From Rhodococcus sp. IEGM 1381 (lineage in GTDB: Bacteria > Actinomycetota > Actinomycetes > Mycobacteriales > Mycobacteriaceae): a stretch of 64,000 nucleotides of DNA. The DNA lies in NCBI RefSeq assembly GCF_030056795.1, contig NZ_JASHKQ010000001.1, positions 1,984,001 through 2,048,000 of the forward strand, in the 5' to 3' direction. The number at the start of each line of letters is the position of its first letter. Position 1 is the stretch's first letter. Of this stretch, positions 35,689-43,969 are shown piece by piece. The notes under the pieces were generated by a model, which worked only from the letters and a program-made list of their open reading frames with translations, did not search any database and had not been told where the DNA came from. Both the position numbers and the translations under genes were made by a program.

Positions 35689-36251
35689 TGTGATCCACGA
35701 CACATTTTCTTGGCTGGAATGACAGGTCTGTTAGTTACTCGTTTACCTAGCGTTAGCGAGTTACTCGGTAGTAGCTCCGGACGAAAAGTTCTGAAACGGA
35801 CGTTGCGGACGCCGCGCTGACCGGACTGTTCCGATGATCCGGACATGGTTGCGTCGGAGTATTCCCACATCAGGGTCGGTTTATTCGAATGAGGCCGATG
35901 TAACAGTTCGACGCCTCCGAGAGATGCTGTGACTCGGGTTATCGCTAACACGGCTGTGAAAGTTGTTCACGCCGCCGAAACACATCACGGGTCGGCAACG
36001 TTTGGGCGCCGATCCTAGGGATTGTCACGGTCAGGCATCTCCTCTAATGTTCCCCTCAGCTTCCGACAGCAGGGCGTGGGACCAACAGGTGCCGCGCCCT
36101 TAATCTCGGAACAGTTGGATCGAGGATGTGGCCTTCACGGCTCCATCTGGCTCGGGCTCGTACGCATCGTTGCGTGCGATCTAGTTCGAGGGTGAAAGCC
36201 ACAAGCTTCCCCGTGCGACACCGCGCTGGGACTGAACATGATGAGGAATAA
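35689..36251 (+). other. 563-bp leader and promoter region of the MspA porin gene
   Basis: No convincing gene on either strand. Visible structure: direct repeats AGTTACTCG at 35733-35741 and 35759-35767; a small inverted repeat GTGAA-5-TTCAC at 35956-35970; and a promoter-like TTGTCA-17-TAATGT at 36022-36050 that would give a transcript leader of about 195 bases. Long untranslated leaders are typical of mspA-type porin genes. Confidence 0.6.
36022..36050 (+). promoter_or_regulatory. Sigma-70-like promoter of the MspA porin gene
   Basis: TTGTCA (36022-36027), 17-base spacer, TAATGT (36045-36050). The best match to a housekeeping promoter in the window, about 200 bases before the porin start. 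Confidence 0.6.
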
Positions 36252-37025
36252 ATGACGGAGATCCAGAAGTCGCGGCGCAGCCGGGGACTCAAGTCCATGA
36301 GCGTCGCAGTTGCTGCCAGCGCTTCGGTAGTCGGCCTGGTACTCGGTACCGGAACCGCTTCCGCCGCTGTCGACAGCTCGAACTCGATCGTCGACGCTGA
36401 CGGCAACACCGTGACGGTGACGCTGTCCGACACCTTCATCAATGGTGTTGCTCCGCTCGACGGCAGCCCCATCACTCGTGAGTGGTTCGCTAACGGCCGC
36501 GCGTCCTGGGACGTTCAGGGTCCGTCGGCAGACGACTTCGAGGGCACCATCAAGATCGGTTACCAGATCGGCTACCCGCTGAGCCTCGACGGCGGCATCG
36601 ACGTCGAGTGGGCTTCGCCTACCGCCAGCCTGGGCATCTCCAGCGGCAACGAGTCGAGCATCCCGGCTGAGTTCCCGCTCGACGGCACCGCGCCTTCGGT
36701 CGGACCCATCGGCACCGAAGCCACCTCGAGCAGCGGCCTGGACATCGGCGTCGACCTGATTCCTCAGGCCACCGGCTTCATCAACCTCGGAACCGGCCCC
36801 GGCGTCGTTCAGTCCGAGAGCGCGATCGCGGTCGTCGGCGAAGAAGCCGACCTGACCTCCTCCGAGGGTGACGCAGCCGGCACCACCGGTTCCATCCAGA
36901 TCGCCAACCTGCACGGCACGGCCACCAAGATCCTCGGCAATGTCACCATCCGTCCGTACGTTTCGCTCACCAGCGCAACGGGCGACGTCGCAGTCACCTA
37001 CGGCGCACCGGTTCGCCTCAACTGA
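36252..37025 (+). CDS. MspA family outer-membrane porin
   Basis: 257 residues from ATG 36252 with GATGAGG upstream. A Sec signal peptide (about 1-39; cleavage after ASA) precedes a beta-rich domain with the MspA-type start AVDSSNSIVDADGNTVTVTLSDTFINGVAPLDGSPITREWFANGRAS and the GYQIGYPLSLDGGIDVEW segment. MspA proteins form octameric pores through the mycolate outer membrane. This supports a mycolic-acid-containing host. The codon use is strongly biased (highly expressed gene), and an efficient terminator follows. Confidence 0.92.
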   Translation: MTEIQKSRRSRGLKSMSVAVAASASVVGLVLGTGTASAAVDSSNSIVDADGNTVTVTLSDTFINGVAPLDGSPITREWFANGRASWDVQGPSADDFEGTIKIGYQIGYPLSLDGGIDVEWASPTASLGISSGNESSIPAEFPLDGTAPSVGPIGTEATSSSGLDIGVDLIPQATGFINLGTGPGVVQSESAIAVVGEEADLTSSEGDAAGTTGSIQIANLHGTATKILGNVTIRPYVSLTSATGDVAVTYGAPVRLN

Positions 37026-37063
37026 TTTCGATCGGTTGTAGCTCGGTGAAGTAACTTCATACA

Positions 37064-37101
37064 GTTCAGGCCCGCATGGATCTCTCCGTGCGGGCCTGAA
37101 C
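37064..37101 (+). terminator. Terminator of the MspA porin gene
   Basis: 13-bp perfect GC-rich stem (37064-37076 with 37089-37101) with a 12-base loop, 38 bases after the porin stop. Confidence 0.8.
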
Positions 37102-37146
37102 TATGTTCGGCTAGAGCATGGTTCGACTTCAAGGAAGGTTCACGTA

Positions 37147-37596
37147 GTGACGTACCCGAAATCCCGGTTCACCGCCTTGGTAGCTGGAGCGGCCGCTGCC
37201 GTCGCGATTGTGACCGGCTGCAGCAGCAGCGACGAGACCGCTTCTACCGGCGAGAACACCGATGTCTGCACCACCTTCGCCGCCGATCACAACGCGTTCG
37301 TTGCACTCGTCGCAGCAGGGCCGGGGACAGCAGAGAACATCGACAAGTGGACGTCCGACAAGCAAGCCGCCGTCGACAAGCTGACTGCGCTGTCCGGCAC
37401 CGCGTCCGGCGACGTCGCAACCTCGCTGACGACATTCGCGGATGCACTGCCCGCGGACACTCTGGAACTCTCGACCACGGACAGCGAGTCCGGTAAGGCC
37501 TTCGTCGACAACGCCGCGGCCGTGGCCTCTGCATGTGAAGCAGACGCAACCACAATCACCCTCGACGAACTCCCGCGGTCTACCTTCACCAACTGA
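37147..37596 (+). CDS. Small lipoprotein of unknown function
   Basis: 149 residues from GTG 37147, preceded by AAGGAAGG. A signal peptide with lipobox IVTGC (Cys25) is followed by Ser/Thr/Asp-rich sequence and a helical domain (VCTTFAADHNAFVALVAAGPGT ... AFVDNAAAVASACEADATTI) with two cysteines. Exported and membrane anchored; no family recognised. Same orientation as the porin but with a terminator between them. Followed by a type C hairpin at the convergent junction. Confidence 0.75.
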   Translation: MTYPKSRFTALVAGAAAAVAIVTGCSSSDETASTGENTDVCTTFAADHNAFVALVAAGPGTAENIDKWTSDKQAAVDKLTALSGTASGDVATSLTTFADALPADTLELSTTDSESGKAFVDNAAAVASACEADATTITLDELPRSTFTN

Positions 37597-37635
37597 GTAC
37601 TCCCGGGTTGCGCTCCATCGCATCCCCTGAACGGA

Positions 37636-37680
37636 TGAATGCGCCATTCACGCTGTTAGGCAGCGTAAATGGCGCATTCA
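37636..37680. repeat. Type C hairpin, copy 1
   Basis: 20-bp arms (37636-37655 and 37661-37680, one mismatch, 5-base loop) with the core TGAATGCGCCATTCACGC. Located between a plus-strand lipoprotein gene and the convergent low-GC membrane gene. A second copy lies on the far side of that gene at 38297-38347. No T-tract. Confidence 0.82.
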
Positions 37681-37733
37681 GTCGTTACGAGGAATCGATT
37701 CGTTTTGTGTCGACTTAAACGGCAACCGTGTTT

Positions 37734-38165
37734 CTACAGATTCTTGCCTTTGGCGGCCACCAGTATGGATGCGGCCAGGAGTGTTAGTCCTCCGATCAGG
37801 ACCAGCCACAAACCCCATCCGACCGAGGGGCCAATCTGTGCGCCCATGAAGTTTCCCTTGGTATTCCCAACGTTCGCCACGTCGTAGAGCGCAATGATGC
37901 TGACAACCAAGGCAAGTAAGGGGGTGATGTAGCGGTCCCCAAGCAAGGCCCTCCCCTCGCGAACTATGACAACGACCGACAAGAGGGCTGCGAGTCCTCC
38001 TAACGCGACCGTGATTGCACCGTCGCCCTCGGTCCCGTTCTGGCTGAAGGCAAAAATGGTCACCCACGGTCCGAGGCTTCCGATAACGATGGCGATGCTG
38101 GCAGCTAGGCATGTGATTGTCCATGGCTTGACTGTTGCCGCGTACTTTGCCTTTTGTGTTGACAC
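37734..38165 (-). CDS. Low-GC membrane protein of unknown function
   Basis: 143 residues from GTG 38165 (VSTQKAKYAATVKPWTITC); an upstream in-frame ATG at 38231 gives an unlikely N-terminus. Four hydrophobic segments: about 16-38 (CLAASIAIVIGSLGPWVTIF), 48-68, 77-95 and 114-137. The DNA is clearly poorer in GC than its neighbours and uses many A/T-ending codons, suggesting recent acquisition. It sits between the conserved pepD-moaB2 and mscL genes and is bracketed by two related type C hairpins. No family recognised. Confidence 0.65.
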   Translation of the reverse strand: MSTQKAKYAATVKPWTITCLAASIAIVIGSLGPWVTIFAFSQNGTEGDGAITVALGGLAALLSVVVIVREGRALLGDRYITPLLALVVSIIALYDVANVGNTKGNFMGAQIGPSVGWGLWLVLIGGLTLLAASILVAAKGKNL

Positions 38166-38296
38166 GGGAAGCCCTTCGTAAAGATCGACATCCCTGGCGA
38201 CGTCGAAGTAAACGGATCTTAAAATCCCCACGACTGTTCGCGTCGAGTTTGCGCCACCTGATCATTCAAACGGATGACCCTGCTGCATGCCCGAAA

Positions 38297-38347
38297 GAAT
38301 GAATGTGCCAGTCACGCAATCTCATTGCGTGAATGGCGCATTCATTC
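38297..38347. repeat. Type C hairpin, copy 2
   Basis: 24-bp arms (38297-38320 and 38324-38347, two mismatches, 3-base loop) with the same GAATGnGCCATTCACGC core as 37636-37680. It lies 34 bases after the mscL stop and about 130 bases upstream of the low-GC gene on the same strand, so it can act as an mscL terminator. Confidence 0.82.
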
Positions 38348-38381
38348 GTATCGGTGGCCCGCAGCTGCGGGCAAATTGAAG

Positions 38382-38858
38382 TCAGTCCTTGGAGTGCTTG
38401 CCCAAGTCCGGCGTGGCGTCGATTGCCTCGCCGCTACCTCCGGTGGTGTCGGCCGCAGTCGACAGTTTCTGTCCTGCTGCGCTTCCCCCTGCAAGGATGT
38501 CGCGAATCTGCACCAGCACGTCGACGTCGCTCAGTTCTTTTTCGGCCTTGCTGACGTAGCGCTTCTTCGCGGTGTTCACCGGCAGGATCAGTACGAAGTA
38601 GACCACTGCCGCGATGATGATGAAGTTGATGATCGCCGTGACGACGGCTCCGAGATTGATGAACGTCGCATCGTTGTCCGACAGGATTTTGATGCCCCAT
38701 CCCAGTTCGTTGCTGCCGCCGACGGCCGCGACGAGGGGGTTGATGATGTTGGTGGTGAAAGCGGTGACGATGGCGGTGAATGCCGCACCGACGACCACTG
38801 CAACTGCGAGGTCCACGACGTTGCCGCGGAGTAGAAAATCCTTGAAGCCTTTGAGCAT
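38382..38858 (-). CDS. mscL: Large-conductance mechanosensitive channel MscL
   Basis: 158 residues from ATG 38858 with GGGAGAAGGG upstream (the frame opens five codons earlier). MLKGFKDFLLRGNVVDLAVAVVVGAAFTAIV is the classical N-terminal amphipathic helix plus TM1; TM2 is INFIIIAAVVYFVLILPVN. The C-terminal cytoplasmic tail is longer than in E. coli. The homopentamer opens under membrane tension on osmotic downshock. Order pepD-moaB2-mscL matches Rv0983-Rv0985c. Confidence 0.95.
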   Translation of the reverse strand: MLKGFKDFLLRGNVVDLAVAVVVGAAFTAIVTAFTTNIINPLVAAVGGSNELGWGIKILSDNDATFINLGAVVTAIINFIIIAAVVYFVLILPVNTAKKRYVSKAEKELSDVDVLVQIRDILAGGSAAGQKLSTAADTTGGSGEAIDATPDLGKHSKD

Positions 38859-38901
38859 GAGCCCTTCTCCCAACCTTCGGTGTGTTCTGTCTCGAGAAAC
38901 G

Positions 38902-39564
38902 TTAGTGCAGGGTCACCGTCAGAGCGCTGACCAACGACGCGGCGGCCACCGTCGTCGCATCGTCGGTCGGTAACGCAAGCAGCACCACGCGATCTCGTTG
39001 TCTGCTGCCCCCGGCGTCGGCGGACACGAGTACGACCACCGCGCCCGACGCCAGCACTCGGGCCGCGGGAACGGCGTTCGGGTCTTCTTGTACCTCGACG
39101 GTCAACACGTCGACCTGATCGCCCTCACGCAGCAGGTCGCTCACTCCCGCGTCCGCGAGATGCACCGGTACGACGCGCGCCTCGGTCCCCAGTGCCGTCG
39201 TGGCGGTCCGAGATCCGAGTAGGCGTACGTCGGTGAGCAATTCGCCCGCTCGTACCGGCCCGGTGAGCGTCTGGCCGTCCACTGCGCCCGTATCGAGCAG
39301 TGCGCCCTCGGGGACAGTGGCGGAGTCCCAGTCGCTGATGACCACATCGGCCGGCGTGAGTACCGTCCCGGGCGTCAGATCGCGGCCTGCGGTGATCACT
39401 TCGACTCGGTCGTCGCCGGCAGCCTCGTCTACGAACAAGACCGCTGCAAGTGCCACCAATGCGCCTGCCGCCACTCGCCGGAACTTCGGGGAGCCGACCC
39501 ACGCCGGCCGCAGGGTGATGCGATCGAGCAGAGTCGAGTCGAGTCGGTTCTTGCGAGCGGTCAT
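38902..39564 (-). CDS. SAF domain protein, CpaB/RcpC-like
   Basis: 220 residues from ATG 39564. A basic cytoplasmic N-terminus, one transmembrane helix (about 29-47), then a SAF domain (VEVITAGRDLTPGTVLTPADVV ... GPVRAGELLTDVRLL) and a RcpC-like region (VVPVHLADAGVSDLLREGDQVDVLTVEV). CpaB proteins belong to Flp/Tad pilus assembly, but no other tad gene is nearby. In actinobacteria such stand-alone genes are common beside mscL and fmdB; the role is unclear. Confidence 0.8.
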   Translation of the reverse strand: MTARKNRLDSTLLDRITLRPAWVGSPKFRRVAAGALVALAAVLFVDEAAGDDRVEVITAGRDLTPGTVLTPADVVISDWDSATVPEGALLDTGAVDGQTLTGPVRAGELLTDVRLLGSRTATTALGTEARVVPVHLADAGVSDLLREGDQVDVLTVEVQEDPNAVPAARVLASGAVVVLVSADAGGSRQRDRVVLLALPTDDATTVAAASLVSALTVTLH

Positions 39565-39652
39565 GCTGGAACGCTATCGCCGACGAGGACGCTTCGAACG
39601 CCGAAAAGGCCGGGCTGTGGATAACGGCCCGGCCTGTGGATGAAGCGGAAAG

Positions 39653-40009
39653 CTACTGGCTTGCAGCAGCTTTCGTGGTGGACGACGAAGACGAGGAGCT
39701 CGACGACGACGAATCGGAAGATTTCTTCTCGGCGGGCTTGGAGTCGGACTTGGACTCGGACTTCGAGTCCGACTTCGCGGCGGCAGCATCGGACTTCTTC
39801 TCGCCAGCGCCCTCGCTCGACGTGCCCGAGCCACCTCGACTGTCGGTGCGGTAGAAGCCGCTGCCCTTGAAGACGATGCCGACGGAATTGAACAGCTTTC
39901 GAAGCTTGCCGGAGCACGCCGGGCACACCGTCAACGTGTCGTCGGTGAAGGACTGGACGATGTCGAATCGGTTGTCGCACTCGGTGCAGGCGTATGAGTA
40001 TGTGGGCAT
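39653..40009 (-). CDS. ruc: Redox-regulated zinc-ribbon chaperone Ruc (FmdB family)
   Basis: 118 residues from ATG 40009 with AGGAAA upstream. The FmdB-type zinc ribbon has Cys8, Cys11, Cys29 and Cys32 (YACTECDNRF, VCPACSG); the remainder from about 55 is a disordered tail of Gly, Lys/Asp and a long serine run. This matches M. tuberculosis Rv0991c, described as a chaperone activated by oxidation, with zinc cysteines and a disordered tail. A CIRCE operator lies about 100 bases upstream, consistent with heat-shock control by HrcA. Converse possibility: a generic FmdB regulator, a label with little experimental backing. Confidence 0.85.
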   Translation of the reverse strand: MPTYSYACTECDNRFDIVQSFTDDTLTVCPACSGKLRKLFNSVGIVFKGSGFYRTDSRGGSGTSSEGAGEKKSDAAAAKSDSKSESKSDSKPAEKKSSDSSSSSSSSSSSTTKAAASQ

Positions 40010-40109
40010 CGTGTTTCCTCCGCGCTGGTCACCGAGGAGATTGGCTGCTCTGCGAGCCGAGGCCGAACACCGCCGGTGTCTTATCTGTTCTTCGAAACTG
40101 GGGAGAGCA

Positions 40110-40136
40110 TTAGCACTCTACAGTCAGGAGTGCCAA
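40110..40136 (-). promoter_or_regulatory. CIRCE element (HrcA operator) upstream of ruc
   Basis: TTAGCACTC (40110-40118), nine-base spacer, GAGTGCCAA (40128-40136): one base away from the canonical TTAGCACTC-N9-GAGTGCTAA. It lies between ruc (start 40009) and 5-FCL (end 40154), both on the minus strand, and so should repress ruc. Confidence 0.9.
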
Positions 40137-40153
40137 CCAATCGAATCGGAATG

Positions 40154-40750
40154 TTATTCCGTACCCAAGCGTACGAGTCCACCCCCGGGGGTCAACGCGT
40201 GCGTCACCTTTCGGTCGTGTGGCTCGTCCGGTAGTCGGTCCACCAGTTCGCTGTCGCGCACCACCGCGACCAGCATCGCGGCGGGTCCGCACAGGTCGAG
40301 TGTTCGGTCGTAGAACCCCGCGCCGCGTCCCAGTCTGACGCCACGCCGATCGACGGCCAGCGCCGGAATCAGCACCAGCGAACAAGCCGCCACGGCATCG
40401 GGATCGAGGATCGGTCCGGACGGCTCGCGCAGGCCGAAGGGGGCAGCCACCAACGATTCGCTCCCGGAGTACACCACCCAGCGCAACGGTCCCGGCTCGT
40501 GCGCACTCGGAAGCAGGACGGTGGAGCCGGCCGCGGCCATCGCGTCGAGCATCTGAAAAGAACCCGGCTCCCGGCCGACCGGCACGTACGCGGCCACCGA
40601 CGGGTGTTCGGCCGCCAACTCGGCCACGACATGGCAGAGTGCGGAGGACTCCACCGCGCGCTGCGCATCGTCGAGCAGTCGGCGTTCGGCGAGGACATGT
40701 GCCCGCCAATGATCCTTGGGCGTGTTCTCCGAGAATTCGGGAACGTTCAC
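40154..40750 (-). CDS. 5-formyltetrahydrofolate cyclo-ligase
   Basis: 198 residues from GTG 40750. The enzyme converts 5-formyl-THF and ATP to 5,10-methenyl-THF. Conserved elements include RAHVLAERRLLDD at the N-terminus, VAAYVPVGREPG, and the nucleotide-binding RLGRGAGFYDRTL near residue 137. Corresponds to Rv0992c, next to ruc and divergent from galU as in mycobacteria. Confidence 0.92.
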   Translation of the reverse strand: MNVPEFSENTPKDHWRAHVLAERRLLDDAQRAVESSALCHVVAELAAEHPSVAAYVPVGREPGSFQMLDAMAAAGSTVLLPSAHEPGPLRWVVYSGSESLVAAPFGLREPSGPILDPDAVAACSLVLIPALAVDRRGVRLGRGAGFYDRTLDLCGPAAMLVAVVRDSELVDRLPDEPHDRKVTHALTPGGGLVRLGTE

Positions 40751-40857
40751 AACGGTTCACTCACCCTTCCTGTGCAGTCGTTCAACGATATGCACTCGGG
40801 GGTAAAACGCAGCACACGGCGAGCAGATCACCAGAAACCATGGATAGGGTGAGCACC

Positions 40858-41811
40858 ATGACAGAAGCCGTTACCGCGACGACCGCCGCCACGCCTGTGC
40901 ATTTCCGCACGGCCATCGTTCCTGCCGCAGGCATGGGCACCCGGTTCCTGCCGGCCACGAAAACCGTTCCGAAGGAACTGCTTCCGGTCGTCGACACACC
41001 CGGTATCGAACTCGTCGCCGGAGAAGCGGCAGATTCCGGTGCGCAGCGGTTGGTCATCGTCACCTCACCCGGCAAGGACGGTGTCGTCGCCCACTTCGTC
41101 GAGGACCTCGTTCTGGAAAAGAAGCTCGAAGCGAGCGGCAAGCTCGAAATGCTCGAAAAGGTGCGCGTCGCCCCCAAACTCCTCGACGTGCAGTCGGTCA
41201 TTCAGCACGAACCCCTCGGGCTCGGGCATGCTGTCGCCTGTGCCGAAGAAGCCCTCGACGACGACGAGGATTCGGTCGCAGTGCTGCTTCCCGACGATCT
41301 GGTGATGCCGCGGGGCGTGCTCGACGTCATGGCTCGTGTGCGCGCCAAGCGCGGCGGCTCGGTGCTGTGCGCCATCGAGGTTCCCGACGACAAGGTCTCC
41401 TCCTACGGCGTCTTCTCCGTCGAGATCGTGCCCGACGCGGTCAACCCGAACGTTCTCAAGGTCACCGGAATGGTCGAGAAGCCCAAGCAGGAGGACGCCC
41501 CGTCCAATCTGGTTGCCGCAGGCCGTTACCTGCTCGATCGCGCGATCTTCGACGCGCTGCGTCGAATAAAGCCCGGCGCGGGTGGAGAGCTACAACTCAC
41601 CGATGCCATTGCGCTGCTGATCGAAGAAGGCCACCCCGTCCACGTCGTGGTGCACCGCGGATCGAGACACGACCTCGGAAATCCCGGGGGATACCTGCGC
41701 GCTGCGGTTGACTTTGCTTTGCAACGTGACGACTACGGTCCGGCGCTGCGCGAATGGCTGAACGAGCGCTTGAGCGACAGCTGGGCACCGGAACTGACAA
41801 CGTACGAATAG
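40858..41811 (+). CDS. galU: UTP-glucose-1-phosphate uridylyltransferase
   Basis: 317 residues from ATG 40858; in-frame ATG 40840 and GTG 40849 are alternatives. The signature GMGTRFLPATKTVPKELLPVVD (from about residue 26) is complete, as are GLGHAVACAEEAL and the VLLPDDLVMP metal-binding Asp segment. Makes UDP-glucose for cell-wall and trehalose metabolism. It leads the galU-glp-rimJ-sepX cluster, collinear with Rv0993-Rv0996. Confidence 0.95.
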   Translation: MTEAVTATTAATPVHFRTAIVPAAGMGTRFLPATKTVPKELLPVVDTPGIELVAGEAADSGAQRLVIVTSPGKDGVVAHFVEDLVLEKKLEASGKLEMLEKVRVAPKLLDVQSVIQHEPLGLGHAVACAEEALDDDEDSVAVLLPDDLVMPRGVLDVMARVRAKRGGSVLCAIEVPDDKVSSYGVFSVEIVPDAVNPNVLKVTGMVEKPKQEDAPSNLVAAGRYLLDRAIFDALRRIKPGAGGELQLTDAIALLIEEGHPVHVVVHRGSRHDLGNPGGYLRAAVDFALQRDDYGPALREWLNERLSDSWAPELTTYE

Positions 41812-41844
41812 CATCGCGGGTCGATGTATTAGAGGAAGGGCCAG

Positions 41845-43104
41845 ATGCGCTCGGTCGAAGATCAGCAGACCAGAGTGACCGCCGCAGCGGTGGCTCCACG
41901 GCCTGTTCGGGTCGCCATCTCGGAAGCACAGGGCCTGCTGTGTGCCGAAGAAGTGGTCACCGAGCGTCCCCTTCCCGGTTTCGATCAGGCGGCGATCGAC
42001 GGCTACGCAGTGCGCAGCGTGGACGTGGCAGCGGCCGGTACGGATCTGCGTAACGAGGAAGACGAGCGCATCGACCTGACGCTGCCCGTCGTCGGCGAGG
42101 TCTCGGCCGGATCGCGTCAACCCATCCGTCTGCAACCACGGCAAGCAGTGCGCGTCGATACCGGCGCGCCACTGCCGACCCTGGCCGATGCGGTGCTGCC
42201 GCTGGATCGCACCGACAGCGGTCGTGCCCGCGTCAAAGTGTTCCGGCCGGTGCGCTCGGGTGACTACGTCCGCAAGATCGGCGACGACGTCCAACCCGGC
42301 GACGTGGCTGTTCGTGCAGGCACGATCATCGGCGCAGCTCAGGTCGGACTGCTCGCAGCGGTCGGCCGCGACAAGGTGCTGGTACACCCGCGTCCCCGGC
42401 TGTCGGTGATCTCCGTGGGCGGCGAACTGGTCGACACCGATCGGACCCCAGGGCCCGGACAGGTGTACGACGTCAACTCCTACGCACTCGCCGCCGCAGC
42501 GCGTGACGCCGGAGCCGACGTCAACCGCGTCGGGATCGTCAGTACCGATCCCAAGCGTCTGCGCGAGGTGGTCGAGGGCCAATTGATCCGATCCGAGATC
42601 GTCGTCATCGCCGGGGCAGTGGGCGGCGGTGCGTCGGACGGGGTGCGGGAGGCGCTCGGTGAGCTCGGCGACATGGAGGTCGAGCGAGTCGCCATGCACC
42701 CCGGGTCGGTCCAGGGGTTCGGCCAACTCGGACGTGACGAAGTACCCACCTTCTTGCTGCCGGCGAACCCCGTCAGTGCGCTGGTGGTGTTCGAGGTGAT
42801 GGTGCGTCCGTTGATTCGCATCGCACTCGGGCGACGACAGCCGATGCGTCGGACCGTGACGGCGCGGACCGTAGCTCCGATCACCTCGATCGAGGACCGC
42901 AAGGGATTTCTTCGCGGCCAACTCATGCGCGACGAGGGCACGGGCGAGTATCTGGTTCAGGCACTCGGGGGCGCGCCGGGATCGTCGTCGCACCTTCTCG
43001 CGACACTCGCCGAGGCGAATTGCCTGGTCGTCATCGATCCCGAGGTCACCGAAATCCGCACCGGCGAAGAAGTGAAGGTCTCTTTCCTCGCTCAGAGAGG
43101 CTGA
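41845..43104 (+). CDS. glp: Gephyrin-like MoeA family protein (Glp/MoeA1)
   Basis: 419 residues from ATG 41845 with GAGGAAGGG upstream. The MoeA fold is complete: FDQAAIDGYAVRS at the N-terminus, VGEVSAGSR, VDTGAPLPTLADAVLPLD, the MPT-binding-like domain with VISVGGELVDT, and the C-terminal beta domain. A classic MoeA inserts molybdate into molybdopterin. The genomic partner sepX/glpR two genes downstream is diagnostic of the corynebacterial Glp, which binds FtsZ and couples division to the membrane receptor GlpR. The MPT-binding loop reads AGAVGGGASDG rather than the common GG(T/V)S-x-G-D, which favours the division role. Confidence 0.88.
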   Translation: MRSVEDQQTRVTAAAVAPRPVRVAISEAQGLLCAEEVVTERPLPGFDQAAIDGYAVRSVDVAAAGTDLRNEEDERIDLTLPVVGEVSAGSRQPIRLQPRQAVRVDTGAPLPTLADAVLPLDRTDSGRARVKVFRPVRSGDYVRKIGDDVQPGDVAVRAGTIIGAAQVGLLAAVGRDKVLVHPRPRLSVISVGGELVDTDRTPGPGQVYDVNSYALAAAARDAGADVNRVGIVSTDPKRLREVVEGQLIRSEIVVIAGAVGGGASDGVREALGELGDMEVERVAMHPGSVQGFGQLGRDEVPTFLLPANPVSALVVFEVMVRPLIRIALGRRQPMRRTVTARTVAPITSIEDRKGFLRGQLMRDEGTGEYLVQALGGAPGSSSHLLATLAEANCLVVIDPEVTEIRTGEEVKVSFLAQRG

Positions 43105-43176
43105 CGCCAGTGGCGTGGCCAGGTGCTGCCTGGGGCGCTTAGGCGCACCACTGCGCGTAGCGCATACGATCGACGG

Positions 43177-43824
43177 ATGCCGCGAACGTGGTCGAGCCAC
43201 CCAGGTTGGCCGGCGAAATTGGGTCCTGTGAGAGTGGCCGGCGGAACCGTCACGCTACGGCCCGTACGGGTGCGAGACGCGGCAGCCTGGAGCCGGATTC
43301 GCACCGAAGACCGCGCCCACCTCGAGCCCTGGGAGCCCAGTGGCGAGGGCAGCTGGAATTCACGGCACCACATCTCGTCCTGGCCCACCCTGTGTTCGGG
43401 TCTCAAGTCCGAGGCCCGCAAAGGGCACATGTTGCCCATGGTCATCGAGGTCGACGGCGAATTCTGTGGTCAGATCACCACCGGAAACATCGTGCGCGGC
43501 GCGTTGCGGTCCGCGTGGATCGGCTACTGGGTGTCCAAGGAGGTCAACGGTAAGGGCGTCGCTACGGCGGCACTCGCGCTCGGACTCGACCACTGCTTCG
43601 GCCCCGTCGGACTGCATCGCGTGGAAGCAACTGTGCGACCGGAAAATCTCGCCAGTCAGGCAGTGTTGCGCAATGTCGGGTTCCGCGAAGAAGGTTTGCT
43701 CTACAAGTACCTGGACGTCGACGGTGAATGGCGCGATCACAAGCTCGTGGCCATCACCTCCGGTGAAGTACAGGGAACCGTCGTCGATCGGTTGGTCCGT
43801 TCGGGACGGGCCGCATGGGCCTGA
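43177..43824 (+). CDS. rimJ: GNAT acetyltransferase, RimJ-like
   Basis: 215 residues from ATG 43177 (MPRTWSSHPGWPAKLGPVRV). A GNAT fold: beta strand TVTLRPVRVRDAAAW, acetyl-CoA loop VSKEVNGKGVATAALAL, and C-terminal VEATVRPENLASQAVLRNVGFREEGL. RimJ acetylates ribosomal protein S5, but members of the group at this locus (Rv0995) may modify other N-termini. Located between glp and sepX in the conserved cluster. Confidence 0.88.
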   Translation: MPRTWSSHPGWPAKLGPVRVAGGTVTLRPVRVRDAAAWSRIRTEDRAHLEPWEPSGEGSWNSRHHISSWPTLCSGLKSEARKGHMLPMVIEVDGEFCGQITTGNIVRGALRSAWIGYWVSKEVNGKGVATAALALGLDHCFGPVGLHRVEATVRPENLASQAVLRNVGFREEGLLYKYLDVDGEWRDHKLVAITSGEVQGTVVDRLVRSGRAAWA

Positions 43825-43842
43825 TCTGCCCCGAAGAGATGG

Positions 43843-43870
43843 CACTCCTGTTGTCAAAGTGACAGGAGTG
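43843..43870. terminator. Weak hairpin between rimJ and sepX
   Basis: Nine-base arms CACTCCTGT and ACAGGAGTG (43843-43851 and 43862-43870) with a 10-base loop, 19 bases after rimJ; no T-tract. Could be a terminator or a leader hairpin of sepX. Confidence 0.4.
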
Positions 43871-43969
43871 TAATTCGGGTCGGCGCGTCTGCGTGGTTCT
43901 TGCACCTCCTCCCCATAGCCTGATGTCGTCACGACTGTCGCCGTTGCCCAAGGGAGGAGAACATCGCCG

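Noticed and set aside
38902-39564. Part of a Tad/Flp pilus locus
   Set aside because: The CpaB-like SAF protein stands alone, with no tadA, tadB, tadC or pilin gene in the window.
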